Shown here: positions 44,854-55,420 of the stretch, piece after piece
Position numbering within the stretch: position 1 is the stretch's first letter
Layout of the letters: every line of letters starts with the position of its first letter
NCBI RefSeq assembly: GCF_023195775.1
Contig: NZ_CP096205.1
Coordinates: 186,001 to 250,000 of the forward strand
Source of the DNA: Flavobacterium azooxidireducens
Lineage (GTDB): Bacteria; Bacteroidota; Bacteroidia; Flavobacteriales; Flavobacteriaceae
Length of the DNA stretch: 64,000 bases
Direction of reading: 5' to 3'
Program-made: the position numbers and the translations under genes
Notes under the pieces: generated by a model
The model's input: only the letters and a program-made list of their open reading frames with translations
Databases searched by the model: none
What the model was told of the DNA's origin: nothing

Positions 44854-45627
44854 ATGAAAAAATTAATTTTATCTGCTTTAATTGTCTCAACCTTATTAAG
44901 TTGTAACAACAGCAAAAAATTAGAAGAAGTAGTTGAAGTTCCACTACCGGAAACAGAAGAAGTAGTAACAGAAATGGGCAACCCTGCCGATGTAAAAGTG
45001 GATGAAGGTGGAGCGTTTGAAATGATTGCTTTACCTTATGCATACAATGCTTTGGAGCCACATATTGATGCAAAAACCATGGAAATTCATTTTTCAAAGC
45101 ATCATTTGGCTTATGCTAACAATTTGAACAAAGCCATTGCCGGAACAGAAATGGCTAATATGTCTATTGAAGATATCTTTAAAAAATTAGACCTAGAAAA
45201 CAAAGCGGTTAGAAATAACGGTGGTGGATATTATAACCACAATTTCTTTTGGGAAATAATGGCATCCAACAAAGGTGGAGAGCCAACCGGTGCTGTTGCC
45301 GAAGCTATCACAAAAGATTTTGGAAGTTTTGCTGATTTTAAAACGCAATTTGTTGATGCAGCTATGAAACAATTCGGTTCAGGTTGGGCTTGGTTAATTG
45401 TTGATAAAACAGGTAAGTTAGCTATTACAACAACTGCGAATCAAGACAATCCGTTAATGACAAAATTAGGAAATACCGGAACGCCAATTTTAGCTGTTGA
45501 TGTTTGGGAACATGCTTATTATCTAAAACACCAAAACAAAAGAAAAGATTACTTAGAAGGTTTCTTCAACGTAATTAACTGGGATAAAGTAACTGAAAAA
45601 TATACGGCAGCAACTGCTGTGAAATAA
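44854..45627 (+). CDS. superoxide dismutase (Fe/Mn), lipoprotein form
   Basis: A 257-residue Fe/Mn superoxide dismutase that is preceded by a lipoprotein signal: [20 protein letters not shown] has a lipobox with Cys at residue 21, and a Glu-rich linker leads to the enzyme core. The core has the metal ligands in [34 protein letters not shown], and [20 protein letters not shown]. Disproportionates superoxide. A lipid-anchored periplasmic or surface location differs from the usual cytosolic enzyme. It lies 4 bases after the ACBP gene and ends the operon before a terminator. Confidence 0.93.
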   Translation: MKKLILSALIVSTLLSCNNSKKLEEVVEVPLPETEEVVTEMGNPADVKVDEGGAFEMIALPYAYNALEPHIDAKTMEIHFSKHHLAYANNLNKAIAGTEMANMSIEDIFKKLDLENKAVRNNGGGYYNHNFFWEIMASNKGGEPTGAVAEAITKDFGSFADFKTQFVDAAMKQFGSGWAWLIVDKTGKLAITTTANQDNPLMTKLGNTGTPILAVDVWEHAYYLKHQNKRKDYLEGFFNVINWDKVTEKYTAATAVK

Positions 45628-45645
45628 TATTTTTAATCGAAATTG

Positions 45646-45687
45646 AAAAGGTTTGTTGAAGTAAAATTCGGCAAACCTTTTTTATTT
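45646..45687 (+). terminator. superoxide dismutase operon terminator
   Basis: AAAAGGTTTG (45646-45655), loop of 16, CAAACCTTTT (45672-45681) with further T residues. Confidence 0.85.
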
Positions 45688-46236
45688 ATTCGTTTTTCTT
45701 TCCAAAATCACTTCTACCGGACGATTCGTTCGAGGTCCGAATTGCTGAGCTTGACGTTCATTTTCAGAGGAACATAAAATGTACATATTAAAAGGATAAA
45801 GCTGAATGAGTTGTGTTTCAAATGAACCTCCGTTTTCTTCCCCGTCAATGTCTTGTATTTTTATAAAATAGTTTTCTGCTTTAAAAGTAGTAGCAACTGA
45901 AAGTAAATAATTTTCTTTCGCAAACGGAAAAAACCATTTAGAATCCGCAGCGTCGTTTGATACTTTATTACCGTTATTGTCTATTTTATGATTCAGTTTA
46001 AAAACTAACGGTTCATTTCTGTTTGTCCAACTCAATAAATTATTAACGTTGATGACTTCTCTACCTAAACTATCAGCAATGGTAATTCGCAATCCTTTTA
46101 TGGTTTCTGTTTTTCCTTTTTCGTGAACATTAATAACTAAGTACGAAGTAAAATCATACCCGCAATGTTGTGCGTTGATGACTTGTGCTTTTGCAGAAAA
46201 GTTAAGGAGTAGAAAAAATAAAAATAGAATTCTCAT
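45682..46236 (-). CDS. exported hypothetical protein
   Basis: A 184-residue protein with a signal peptide (MRILFLFFLLLNFSAKAQ). The mature part contains a Gly/Asn-rich beta-type region, with LVINVHEKGKTETIKGLRIT that resembles a single Ig-like or transthyretin-like strand set, and a C-terminal segment LYPFNMYILCSSENERQ. I recognise no known family. It converges with the dismutase operon. Confidence 0.6.
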   Translation of the reverse strand: MRILFLFFLLLNFSAKAQVINAQHCGYDFTSYLVINVHEKGKTETIKGLRITIADSLGREVINVNNLLSWTNRNEPLVFKLNHKIDNNGNKVSNDAADSKWFFPFAKENYLLSVATTFKAENYFIKIQDIDGEENGGSFETQLIQLYPFNMYILCSSENERQAQQFGPRTNRPVEVILERKTNK

Positions 46237-46309
46237 AATAATTTAATGATGTTGTAAAGATACGAAAGCAAAAGTTATTCCAAAATCAATTTAAAAAACT
46301 AAATCATTT

Positions 46310-46365
46310 GCTACCTGCGTTGCAGGAGATTTCTATTTCGACTTCGTCATCTTGCGAAATGACAA
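46310..46365. repeat. degraded palindromic repeat
   Basis: GAGATTTCTATTTCGACTTCG and CGAAATGACA are spaced as in the REP-like elements near 24.2 and 55.2 kb. The arms no longer pair well, so this appears to be a decayed member. Confidence 0.45.
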
Positions 46366-46372
46366 AATCAGT

Positions 46373-46406
46373 GCAAAAAAAGAAGCACTCTTTTCAGAAT
46401 GCTTCT
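46373..46406 (-). terminator. hairpin downstream of the isomerase gene
   Basis: AGAAGCA (46381-46387) and TGCTTCT (46400-46406) pair; on the minus strand a run of seven T residues follows. It would end the isomerase transcript after a 156-base 3' region. Confidence 0.7.
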
Positions 46407-46562
46407 ATAATTTTAATTGAACACGGATTTTAAAGATTTAATGGATTTTCGCAAATTTTGATAGCTTTGCTATAATGGATTTGAAGGAATTAATTTGGTG
46501 AAAATTTCTTTGAAGAAAAGGCCTCCAACTTTAAAACCCGTAACTCTTAACCCGCAACATCC
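46407..46562. repeat. remnant repeat of the AATCCGTG type
   Basis: On the minus strand this stretch contains GCGAAAATCCATTAAATC and TTTAAAATCCGTGTTCAA, near-copies of a short AAATCC-centred unit. Similar strings flank GxxExxY genes in other Bacteroidota, so it may be the scar of such an element. No coding frame is visible here. Confidence 0.35.
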
Positions 46563-47495
46563 CTACTTCACCTCCATCAACTCCACATCAAAAATCAACG
46601 TAGCATCAGGTGGAATTACGCCACCGGCTCCACGAGAACCATAACCTAAATACGAAGGAATGACAAAACGAGCTTTATCTCCCACTTGTAATAATTGAAT
46701 TCCTTCGTCCCAGCCTTCGATTACGTGACCTTTTCCGAGTGGGAAATCGATTGGTTGTTTTCTTTTGTATGATGAATCGAAAACTACTCCGTTTTCTAAA
46801 GAGCCTGAATAATGAACCGAAACAGTTTTTCCTTTTTCAGCTTGTTTTCCATTTCCTTTTTGGATGATTTTATAACGTAAACCACTTTCTGTTTTTTCGA
46901 AACCGGCGGCTAATTTTTCTAATGCTTGTTCTGCTTTTTGTTTTTCTTCTGCAATTCTTTTTTCACGTGAGCCTTCAAATGTTCTGAATGCTTCGATGGC
47001 ATTCCATTTTTGAGCTTCCTCGCCTACTCTAACGATTTCAAGGGTTTCTAACACATCACCTTGAGCAATTGCATCAACAACATCTTGGCCTTCCACAACA
47101 TTTCCAAAAACAGAATGTTTTTTATCTAACCACGGTGTTGCCACGTGTGTGATGAAAAATTGTGAACCGTTTGAACCCGGTCCGGAATTTGCCATCGACA
47201 AAACGCCTGGTGCATCGTGACGTAAATCAGGGTGAAATTCATCGTCAAATTGATAACCCGGTCCGCCGGTTCCTTGTCCTTGTGGGCATCCACCTTGGAT
47301 CATAAAATCGGAAATCACTCTGTGGAATTTTAATCCATCATAATACGGTTTTCCCATTGGTTTGGCGTCGTTTTCTAATTGTCCTTCGGCTAAGCCAACA
47401 AAGTTTCCAACTGTACCAGGTGTTTTATCGTGTGTAAGTTTTACTAAAATAGTACCTTTTGTGGTATTGAATTTAGCGTATATTCCGTTTTCCAT
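46563..47495 (-). CDS. cyclophilin-FKBP double peptidyl-prolyl isomerase
   Basis: A 310-residue fusion of two unrelated isomerase families. Residues 1 to about 160 are cyclophilin-type ([59 protein letters not shown]), a charged helix (about 165-200) follows, and residues from about 210 to 310 are FKBP-type ([60 protein letters not shown]). Both active sites look intact. No signal peptide, so it is cytosolic. Such cyclophilin-FKBP fusions (CFBP) have been described from Flavobacterium and are rare elsewhere. A TAAATTTG box lies 26 bases upstream. Confidence 0.95.
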   Translation of the reverse strand: MENGIYAKFNTTKGTILVKLTHDKTPGTVGNFVGLAEGQLENDAKPMGKPYYDGLKFHRVISDFMIQGGCPQGQGTGGPGYQFDDEFHPDLRHDAPGVLSMANSGPGSNGSQFFITHVATPWLDKKHSVFGNVVEGQDVVDAIAQGDVLETLEIVRVGEEAQKWNAIEAFRTFEGSREKRIAEEKQKAEQALEKLAAGFEKTESGLRYKIIQKGNGKQAEKGKTVSVHYSGSLENGVVFDSSYKRKQPIDFPLGKGHVIEGWDEGIQLLQVGDKARFVIPSYLGYGSRGAGGVIPPDATLIFDVELMEVK

Positions 47496-47520
47496 CGTAT
47501 GTTTTATTTTAATTGAGGTG

Positions 47521-47528
47521 CAAATTTA
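47521..47528 (-). promoter_or_regulatory. -7 box for the isomerase gene
   Basis: TAAATTTG on the minus strand fits TAnnTTTG, 25 bases before the ATG. Confidence 0.5.
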
Positions 47529-47536
47529 AGATATTA

Positions 47537-47566
47537 TTGTTGATTAACCTTAAAATTGTACTTTTG
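47537..47566 (+). promoter_or_regulatory. promoter of the DUF1569 gene
   Basis: TTG (47537-47539), 19 bases, TACTTTTG (47559-47566), 22 bases before the ATG. Confidence 0.7.
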
Positions 47567-47588
47567 AATAACTCAAAAACTTAAAAAA

Positions 47589-48038
47589 ATGGCTTCCATC
47601 TTTGATAAAAATGATAATGCTGTACTCATTAGCAGAATTAATGCTTTAACTCCCGAAACGCAACCTTTGTGGGGAAAAATGAATGTGGGTCAAATGCTTT
47701 CACATTGCCAAGCTCCAATTGATGTGGCTTTTGGTGATGCGAAATTAAAATCGAATATTATTTTTTTAGTGTTGGGACGAATTTTAAAAAAGAAAATATT
47801 AGCCGCACCGATGTTTAAGAAAAATTCGATGACCGAACCCAGTTTTATTAGAACCGGTGAATATGATTTTGAGGAAACCAAAGCGGAATTAATCACAAAA
47901 GTGAAACGTTTTGCTGACGAAGGAACGGCTTGTATTAAAATTGAAAAGCATCCTTTTTTTGGAAAAATGTCATTTGAAGAGTGGGATAATTTGCAATGGA
48001 AGCACTTAAATCATCATTTGAAACAATTTGGTGTTTAG
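47589..48038 (+). CDS. DUF1569 (DinB-like) protein
   Basis: A 149-residue four-helix protein of the DUF1569 group, related to DinB/YfiT. The N-terminus has LTPETQPLWGKMNVGQMLSHC with the first potential metal-binding histidine, and the C-terminus has HPFFGKMSFEEWDNLQWKHL followed by NHH, giving a possible metal site. Relatives are metal-dependent thiol transferases of unknown substrate. It has its own promoter and is followed directly by the dispersed 150-bp repeat. Confidence 0.82.
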   Translation: MASIFDKNDNAVLISRINALTPETQPLWGKMNVGQMLSHCQAPIDVAFGDAKLKSNIIFLVLGRILKKKILAAPMFKKNSMTEPSFIRTGEYDFEETKAELITKVKRFADEGTACIKIEKHPFFGKMSFEEWDNLQWKHLNHHLKQFGV

Positions 48039-48046
48039 CACAATCC

Positions 48047-48193
48047 CCTAGCCCGGAATGAAACGGAAAGCTTTTTTTGAAAAAACAAATTAGTTTTGTT
48101 GGCTTGGCAAAGCGACCTTGGGAGCTCTTGCCGAGGCTTACAAAACTTTTGTTTTGAAAAAAAACTTGTAGTGAAAAGCCGGAATAGCTTCTG
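48047..48193 (+). repeat. dispersed repeat, copy 2 (about 147 bp)
   Basis: From CCTAGCCC to GGAATAGCTTCTG, in the plus orientation, collinear with the reverse complement of 25629-25777. The inner part forms a hairpin around GGCAAAGCGACC and GAGCTCTTGCC, with A- and T-rich flanks between the conserved blocks. The copies agree in the GC-rich blocks and differ in the A/T-rich ones, as expected for conserved RNA or DNA structure. It ends just upstream of the trmD promoter box. Confidence 0.85.
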
Positions 48194-48202
48194 AAAAATA
48201 AG

Positions 48203-48210
48203 TATTTTTG
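48203..48210 (+). promoter_or_regulatory. -7 box for trmD
   Basis: TATTTTTG fits TAnnTTTG, 15 bases before the ATG at 48226. A -33 partner would lie in the last bases of the dispersed repeat. Confidence 0.5.
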
Positions 48211-48225
48211 CCAAAAATTAGTTAT

Positions 48226-48903
48226 ATGCGAATTGATATTATCACGGTTTTGCCTGAGCTTTTACGAAGTCCGTTTGAGGCATCGATTTTGAAACGTGCT
48301 ATTGATAAGGGTTTGGTGGAAGTGCACGTGCATAATTTGCGTGATTATACGACCAACAAGCAGAAAAGTGTGGACGATTATCAGTTTGGCGGTGGTGCCG
48401 GAATGGTAATGTCGATTCAGCCGATTGACGATTGTATTGCGAAATTGAAGAGCGAACGTGACTATGACGAGGTGATTTATATGTCGCCAGATGGTGAAAC
48501 GCTGAATCAGAAAATGGCGAATTCAATGTCGATGTTGCATAATATTATAATTCTTTGTGGACATTATAAAGGCGTTGACCAACGGGTTCGGGATCATTTT
48601 ATTACGAAAGAAATCTCGATTGGTGATTATGTGCTTTCAGGCGGCGAATTGGGTGCGGCTGTTTTGAGTGATGCGATTATTCGGTTAATTCCGGGTGTTT
48701 TGAGTAATGAAACGTCGGCTTTAACGGATAGTTTTCAGGATAATTTACTGTCGGGACCAATTTATACGCGTCCGGCAGAATACAAAGGATGGAAAGTGCC
48801 TGATGTTTTATTGAGTGGAAATTTTGCCGAAATTGATAAATGGCGTGAAAATCAAGCGTATGAACATACGAAGAATAGAAGGCCGGATTTGTTGGAGGAA
48901 TAG
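48226..48903 (+). CDS. trmD: tRNA (guanine-N1)-methyltransferase
   Basis: Methylates G37 of tRNAs with a G at 36, preventing frameshifts. The 225-residue protein has the trefoil-knot SPOUT fold: [38 protein letters not shown], then [16 protein letters not shown] and [20 protein letters not shown]. The start is set at the ATG giving MRIDIIT, the usual TrmD N-terminus. It is not in the usual rpsP-rimM-trmD-rplS operon; rplS lies 4 kb downstream in the same direction. Confidence 0.97.
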   Translation: MRIDIITVLPELLRSPFEASILKRAIDKGLVEVHVHNLRDYTTNKQKSVDDYQFGGGAGMVMSIQPIDDCIAKLKSERDYDEVIYMSPDGETLNQKMANSMSMLHNIIILCGHYKGVDQRVRDHFITKEISIGDYVLSGGELGAAVLSDAIIRLIPGVLSNETSALTDSFQDNLLSGPIYTRPAEYKGWKVPDVLLSGNFAEIDKWRENQAYEHTKNRRPDLLEE

Positions 48904-48931
48904 TTTTCCGTTGTCAGTTGTCTGTTATCCG

Positions 48932-48960
48932 TTGAGGCGGTTTTGTTTTCACTATCTTTG
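48932..48960 (+). promoter_or_regulatory. promoter of the HipA-like kinase gene
   Basis: TTG (48932-48934), 18 bases, TATCTTTG (48953-48960), 19 bases before the ATG. It lies in a short GTTG-rich low-complexity string. Confidence 0.65.
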
Positions 48961-48979
48961 TTATTGAAATTCCAATTTT

Positions 48980-49783
48980 ATGCACACCAATTTACGAACG
49001 GTAAATGTTACCCGCTATATTAGTCCTTTGCGAGAAGGTGGTTCTTTGCCTGCTTTGGCCGAAGCCGATGATGATTTTAAGTATGTTTTAAAATTTCGTG
49101 GTGCCGGTCACGGTGTAAAAGCGTTGATTGCTGAATTTTTGGGTGGTCAAATTGCACGATTTTTGGGTTTGCCTGTTCCAGAATTAGTTTTTGCTACGCT
49201 TGATGAAGCTTTTGGAAGAACCGAAGGCGATGAGGAAATTCAAGATTTATTGCAAGGTAGTCAAGGTCTGAATTTAGGTTTGCATTTTCTTTCGGGAGCT
49301 TTGACTTATGATACGGCGGTGAATGATTGTGATGCACTTTTGGCTTCCAAAATTGTTTGGCTAGACGCGTATATTACGAATGTTGACCGCACTTTTAAGA
49401 ACACCAATTTGTTGATTTGGAAAAAAGAACTTTGGTTGATTGACCACGGTGCTGCTTTTTATTTTCATCATTCGTGGGATAATTGGAAAGCCAATGCGTT
49501 GACTCCTTTTCCATTGATTAAAGACCACGTTTTATTACCGAAAGCGACTCGTTTAGAGGATGTAAACAACGAATTTACATCAAAATTAAACGATACTATT
49601 TTACGTGAAATTGTAAATCAAATTCCTGAAGATTGGTTACTTTGGGAAGATGAAGGTATAACTCCGACTGAAATAAAAGAAGTTTATTTTCAATTTTTGT
49701 CCATTCGATTGGCCAATGCCTCCGTATTTTTAAAACAAGCACAAGATGTCCGCACCACACTTATCCGCACCACACTTATATGA
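48980..49783 (+). CDS. HipA-family kinase-like protein
   Basis: A 267-residue protein of the HipA-like group, shorter than the HipA toxin and without an adjacent HipB. The kinase fold is suggested by YVLKFRGAGHGVKALIAEFL, a likely phosphate-binding and lysine region, and IVWLDAYITNVDRTFKNTNL and LWLIDHGAAFYF, which match the catalytic-loop (D-x-x-x-x-N) and metal-binding (DHG) segments of HipA. It ends in RTTLIRTTLI, created by a tandem 15-bp duplication. It overlaps the DUF3037 gene by 38 bases; this pairing recurs in many bacteria and suggests the two work together. Confidence 0.82.
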   Translation: MHTNLRTVNVTRYISPLREGGSLPALAEADDDFKYVLKFRGAGHGVKALIAEFLGGQIARFLGLPVPELVFATLDEAFGRTEGDEEIQDLLQGSQGLNLGLHFLSGALTYDTAVNDCDALLASKIVWLDAYITNVDRTFKNTNLLIWKKELWLIDHGAAFYFHHSWDNWKANALTPFPLIKDHVLLPKATRLEDVNNEFTSKLNDTILREIVNQIPEDWLLWEDEGITPTEIKEVYFQFLSIRLANASVFLKQAQDVRTTLIRTTLI

Positions 49784-50144
49784 GTACACCGTAATTCGCG
49801 TTGTACCGAGGGTGGAACGTGAGGAATTCATTAATATTGGGTTGATGCTTTTTTGCAAACATCAAAAATATTTGCGGATTCAATATGAAATTCCGGATGA
49901 AAAAGTTCGTTTTTTGGATGCTGAATTTGATTTATCTCAACTGAAAATAAATTTGGAAGCTTTTTCAAAAATCTGCTCCGGCAAAAAAGACGGTGGTCCT
50001 ATTGCCTCTTTTGATATGGCAGAACGATTTAGATGGTTAACCGCAGTGAAGAGTTCGAGTATTCAAACATCAAGACCTCATACGGGTTTGAGTTTTGATT
50101 TGGATGAAACTTTTGAACGATTGTATGCGGAGTTGGTGTTATGA
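49746..50144 (+). CDS. DUF3037 protein
   Basis: A 132-residue cytosolic protein of the DUF3037 family. After an unusual start (MSAPHLSAPHL) the family core begins with YEYTVIRVVPRVEREEFINI and continues with the conserved SFDMAERFRWLTAVKSSSIQ and RPHTGLS. The function is unknown. It is always found beside HipA-like genes; here its first codons lie inside the HipA-like gene in the +1 frame, and its N-terminal SAPHL is present twice because of the 15-bp duplication. Confidence 0.82.
   Translation: MSAPHLSAPHLYEYTVIRVVPRVEREEFINIGLMLFCKHQKYLRIQYEIPDEKVRFLDAEFDLSQLKINLEAFSKICSGKKDGGPIASFDMAERFRWLTAVKSSSIQTSRPHTGLSFDLDETFERLYAELVL
49749..49778 (+). repeat. 15-bp tandem duplication in a two-frame overlap
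   Basis: TCCGCACCACACTTA occurs twice head to tail (49749-49763 and 49764-49778). Being a multiple of three, it keeps both frames: RTTLI twice at the end of the HipA-like kinase and SAPHL twice at the start of the DUF3037 protein. Confidence 0.95.
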
Positions 50145-50181
50145 AAATTCTCTAAATCAAATTTAAAAAATTAAAAATATA

Positions 50182-51201
50182 ATGACCCCCATCAAAACTG
50201 CCCTTCTAGCCTACGGACTTTCCGGCAAAATTTTTCACGCTCCTTTTTTAGCAACGAATAAAGGTTTTGAATTGTATGCCGTTTTAGAACGAAATAACCA
50301 AAAAGCAAAAAATGATTTTCCGGATGTGAAAAGTTATGCTTCGTTAGAAGAACTTTTGGCTGATAATTCAATTGAATTGGTAGTTGTGAATACGCCCAAC
50401 AACACGCATTTTGAATTGGCTAAGCAATGTTTGCAAGCAAAAAAGCACGTACTATTAGAAAAACCAGCAACGGCAACACCTGAAGAATTTTTGGAATTGA
50501 TGACGATTTCAAAATCGATTAACAAACAACTTTTAATTTATCAAAATCGACGTTGGAGCAGTGATATTTGTACTGCAAAAGAAATTATAAAATCAGGTAA
50601 ATTAGGAAATATTGTTGAAGTTCATTTGCGTTTTGATCGTTTTCGCCCGACTATTAGTGCGAAAGGATTTAAAGAAAATGAATTGCCCGGAAGCGGAATT
50701 TTATATGATTTAGGTTCGCATTTAATTGATCAAGCGATTTCAATTTTTGGCAAACCGAAAAAGCATTATATACAAAAAGGAATGTATCGAAATGGCACTA
50801 TAGTGGATGATTATGCGTTTGTGCATCTTTTGTTTGAGAATCAGGTGAATGCTTTTATAACTGTGAGTTTGCACGTACTTGATGTTCTTCCAGGAATTGT
50901 GATTCACGGCACAAAAGGAAGTTTCATTAAAGATTTTTGTGACGAGCAAGAAAATCAATTGATGGCAGGAATGGCTCCGAATCATCCTGATTTTGGATTG
51001 GAATTGGAAAACAAAGTGGGAAAATTGACTTATGTTGATGAAAATAATAATACAATTGTAGAACGAATTCCATCTCAAAAAGGAAATTTTAATGGTTTAT
51101 TTGATGAAGTGTTTGATTGTATTCGGAATGGAAAACCGTTTTCTGTTAGGAATGAGGAGATTTTGGAGCAGATTAGAATATTGAATGATAGACAATTGTA
51201 A
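50182..51201 (+). CDS. Gfo/Idh/MocA-family oxidoreductase
   Basis: A 339-residue NAD(P)-dependent dehydrogenase. The Rossmann part has [20 protein letters not shown] at residues 8-27 (family G-x-x-G), [20 protein letters not shown] and the conserved [15 protein letters not shown] with the Lys-Pro pair. The C-terminal domain has [18 protein letters not shown] with the conserved Asp-x-x-x-His. The [11 protein letters not shown] start is typical of the YdgJ/IolW-like subgroup acting on inositols or sugars; the actual substrate is unknown. Confidence 0.9.
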   Translation: MTPIKTALLAYGLSGKIFHAPFLATNKGFELYAVLERNNQKAKNDFPDVKSYASLEELLADNSIELVVVNTPNNTHFELAKQCLQAKKHVLLEKPATATPEEFLELMTISKSINKQLLIYQNRRWSSDICTAKEIIKSGKLGNIVEVHLRFDRFRPTISAKGFKENELPGSGILYDLGSHLIDQAISIFGKPKKHYIQKGMYRNGTIVDDYAFVHLLFENQVNAFITVSLHVLDVLPGIVIHGTKGSFIKDFCDEQENQLMAGMAPNHPDFGLELENKVGKLTYVDENNNTIVERIPSQKGNFNGLFDEVFDCIRNGKPFSVRNEEILEQIRILNDRQL

Positions 51202-51218
51202 AAGAATCCATAATTGAA

Positions 51219-51746
51219 ATGAATAGAATTATTGTAGAAAAAGGAGATATCACTAAAATTGAAGTTGATGCTATTGTGAATGCAGCAAATACTTCATTAT
51301 TAGGTGGCGGTGGTGTTGATGGTGCAATTCATAGAGCAGGTGGAAGTAATATTTTAGAAGATTGTCGAAAAATTATAGCTAAACAAGGAGGTTGCAAAGT
51401 TGGCGAAGCGGTTATTACAACAGCCGGAAAACTTCCTTCAAAATTTGTAATTCACACTGTGGGACCGGTTTGGAACGGAGGAAACAAAAAAGAAAATGAA
51501 AAACTCGAAAACTGTTACCTTAATTCTCTAAAATTAGCGATTGAAAATAATTGCAAAACAATAGCTTTTCCCAGTATTAGTACAGGAATTTATAAATTCC
51601 CAAAAGATAAAGCTGCAAAAATTGCAATTAAAACAATAAAAGACTTTTTAGAAACTGAAAATACTATTGAAAAAATAATCCTTGTAAGTTTTGATGATGA
51701 AAATTTTAATATTCTAAAAAATGAATTGGAAAGCATTGAAAACTAA
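51219..51746 (+). CDS. macrodomain protein (O-acetyl-ADP-ribose deacetylase-like)
   Basis: A single macrodomain of 175 residues. The ligand-binding segments are visible: [20 protein letters not shown], then [17 protein letters not shown], and the C-terminal [20 protein letters not shown]. It binds ADP-ribose and in relatives (YmdB, MacroD-type) removes O-acetyl or ADP-ribosyl groups. The Asn-Ala-Ala-Asn and Gly-Gly-Gly-Val-Asp residues needed for activity are present. It overlaps the following lipoprotein gene by 26 bases. Confidence 0.93.
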   Translation: MNRIIVEKGDITKIEVDAIVNAANTSLLGGGGVDGAIHRAGGSNILEDCRKIIAKQGGCKVGEAVITTAGKLPSKFVIHTVGPVWNGGNKKENEKLENCYLNSLKLAIENNCKTIAFPSISTGIYKFPKDKAAKIAIKTIKDFLETENTIEKIILVSFDDENFNILKNELESIEN

Positions 51747-52035
51747 TTCAAAATCACTTTTATTATTTTTGACTCTACTAATATTTTCATCGTGTAATAA
51801 TCAAAAGAATGAACTTTATGAAGTTGGATTTTGGAAACACTATGATGGTTTTAGAATTGGAGACGCAATAAATTTTGATACCGGAAATTGCCAAATTCAA
51901 AATGACACCATTTATAAAAGCGAGAAGCCTGTTGCAATACTAATTAAAATTGAAAATAGAATTTTTACAAGAGATAAATTTCTACATATAAAAGACTTAA
52001 CAACTAACGAGAAAGGGATTTATATTGGAAAGTAA
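51721..52035 (+). CDS. small putative lipoprotein
   Basis: A 104-residue protein with a hydrophobic segment and lipobox ([14 protein letters not shown]) at residues 12-25, preceded by a short basic start ([11 protein letters not shown]), then a short beta-type mature part ([20 protein letters not shown]). No family recognised. The start lies inside the macrodomain gene in another frame, so the two are translationally coupled, but the first 26 bases are shared. Confidence 0.6.
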   Translation: MNWKALKTNSKSLLLFLTLLIFSSCNNQKNELYEVGFWKHYDGFRIGDAINFDTGNCQIQNDTIYKSEKPVAILIKIENRIFTRDKFLHIKDLTTNEKGIYIGK

Positions 52036-52169
52036 TTTGTTTTAAATGGTAAAGCTTTCAAGAACATCAAACCTTAATGTCTCTTAATTCCTTAATCGTT
52101 TTAAAACAAAAAATTACTTATTTTTATTAGAAACCAAAACGCTTATCAAATAAAAATCAACCAATTTAA

Positions 52170-52198
52170 TTGTAATTTCAAAATAAATTGTAAATTTG
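52170..52198 (+). promoter_or_regulatory. promoter of rplS
   Basis: TTG (52170-52172), 18 bases, TAAATTTG (52191-52198), then a 74-base leader to the ATG. The leader contains GATAATCGTGTATGTTGCTC and GATAATCACT, two near-copies of a GATAATC unit, which may be a binding site for autoregulation. Confidence 0.65.
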
Positions 52199-52272
52199 CA
52201 CCCACATTTGGATCAACCTCTGACGATAATCGTGTATGTTGCTCTGATAATCACTATTTTAACTTAATTGTT

Positions 52273-52623
52273 ATGGCAGATTTAATGAAATTCGTTCAAG
52301 ACGAGTTTGTTACAAAAAAAGACTTTCCGGAATTCGGAGCAGGTGATACTATCACTGTTTATTATGAAATTAAAGAGGGTGAAAAAACAAGAACCCAGTT
52401 CTTTAAAGGAGTTGTAATTCAAAGAAGAGGATCAGGTGCAACAGAAACGTTCACTATCCGTAAAATGTCAGGAGCTGTTGGTGTGGAAAGAATTTTCCCG
52501 GTTAATATGCCTGCACTTCAAAAAGTAGAAGTTAACCAAAGAGGTAAAGTTAGAAGAGCTCGTATTTTCTACTTCAGAGACCTTACAGGTAAAAAAGCAA
52601 AAATCAAAGAAAGAAGAAGATAA
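52273..52623 (+). CDS. rplS: 50S ribosomal protein L19
   Basis: Ribosomal protein at the 30S-50S interface, 116 residues. The core is typical: FGAGDTITVYYEIKEGEKTR, QFFKGVVIQRRGSGATETFT, IRKMSGAVGVERIFPVNMPA and the basic end GKVRRARIFYFRDLTGKKAK. It has its own promoter and leader and a perfect terminator. Confidence 0.99.
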   Translation: MADLMKFVQDEFVTKKDFPEFGAGDTITVYYEIKEGEKTRTQFFKGVVIQRRGSGATETFTIRKMSGAVGVERIFPVNMPALQKVEVNQRGKVRRARIFYFRDLTGKKAKIKERRR

Positions 52624-52645
52624 TCAACTTTCTAATCATAAAAAG

Positions 52646-52677
52646 TCCCGTTTTGATATTCAGAACGGGATTTTTTA
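52646..52677 (+). terminator. rplS terminator
   Basis: TCCCGTT (52646-52652) and AACGGGA (52664-52670) pair around an 11-base loop; six T residues follow. Confidence 0.9.
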
Positions 52678-52815
52678 TTTCCGTCAAATTTAACAACTCA
52701 CTCAATTTTTAATTCATTTTTTGTCAAATTACTAATTTTTAAAGTTCAGATTATCATATCCATAATTCAATCGTTTTCGTTTGTAGAATCTACCTGAATT
52801 CCACTTCCTTTTTCT

Positions 52816-52823
52816 TATCTTTG
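52816..52823 (+). promoter_or_regulatory. -7 box for icd
   Basis: TATCTTTG fits TAnnTTTG, 54 bases before the ATG; no clear -33 partner. Confidence 0.55.
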
Positions 52824-52832
52824 TAATCCTGA

Positions 52833-55097
<2,265 letters not shown>

Positions 55098-55115
55098 AAA
55101 CACAAATGTACTGCT

Positions 55116-55234
55116 TTGTCATTTCGACGAAGGAGACCCGAGCAATAGCGAACAGGCGAAGCAAATCACATAAAGTAGATAGCATCATATTTGCTTGACG
55201 ATATGTGATTTCCCCGCTGGTCGAAATGACACAA
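55116..55234. repeat. REP-like palindromic element related to that at 24.2 kb
   Basis: Outer arms TTGTCATTTCGAC (55117-55129) and GTCGAAATGACACAA (55220-55234) and inner arms AAATCACATA and TATGTGATT pair as an interrupted palindrome. AAATCACATAAAGTA (55163-55177) is identical to 24161-24175. The middle differs (GAAGGAGACCCGAGCAATAG), so the two are relatives, not exact copies. Confidence 0.8.
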
Positions 55235-55283
55235 TCTAACATAGTAATATTTAAGGGACGATAATTTCAAATAATTTTTATAC

Positions 55284-55317
55284 AAAAAAAGACAATCTTA
55301 ACCGGTTGTCTTTTTTT
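55284..55317 (+). terminator. icd-region terminator
   Basis: A-rich AAAAAAAGACAA and TTGTCTTTTTTT form a stem with a 10-base loop and a T-run. Confidence 0.85.
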
Positions 55318-55420
55318 GTTTCATTTTAAACCCTAAATTTATAAAATCGAAAAAAGTTTTAGGTTCTTCCCAACCTTTTGCCAACTATTGTGCTCTTTAT
55401 AAGAAAGCAAACCAATTGTG

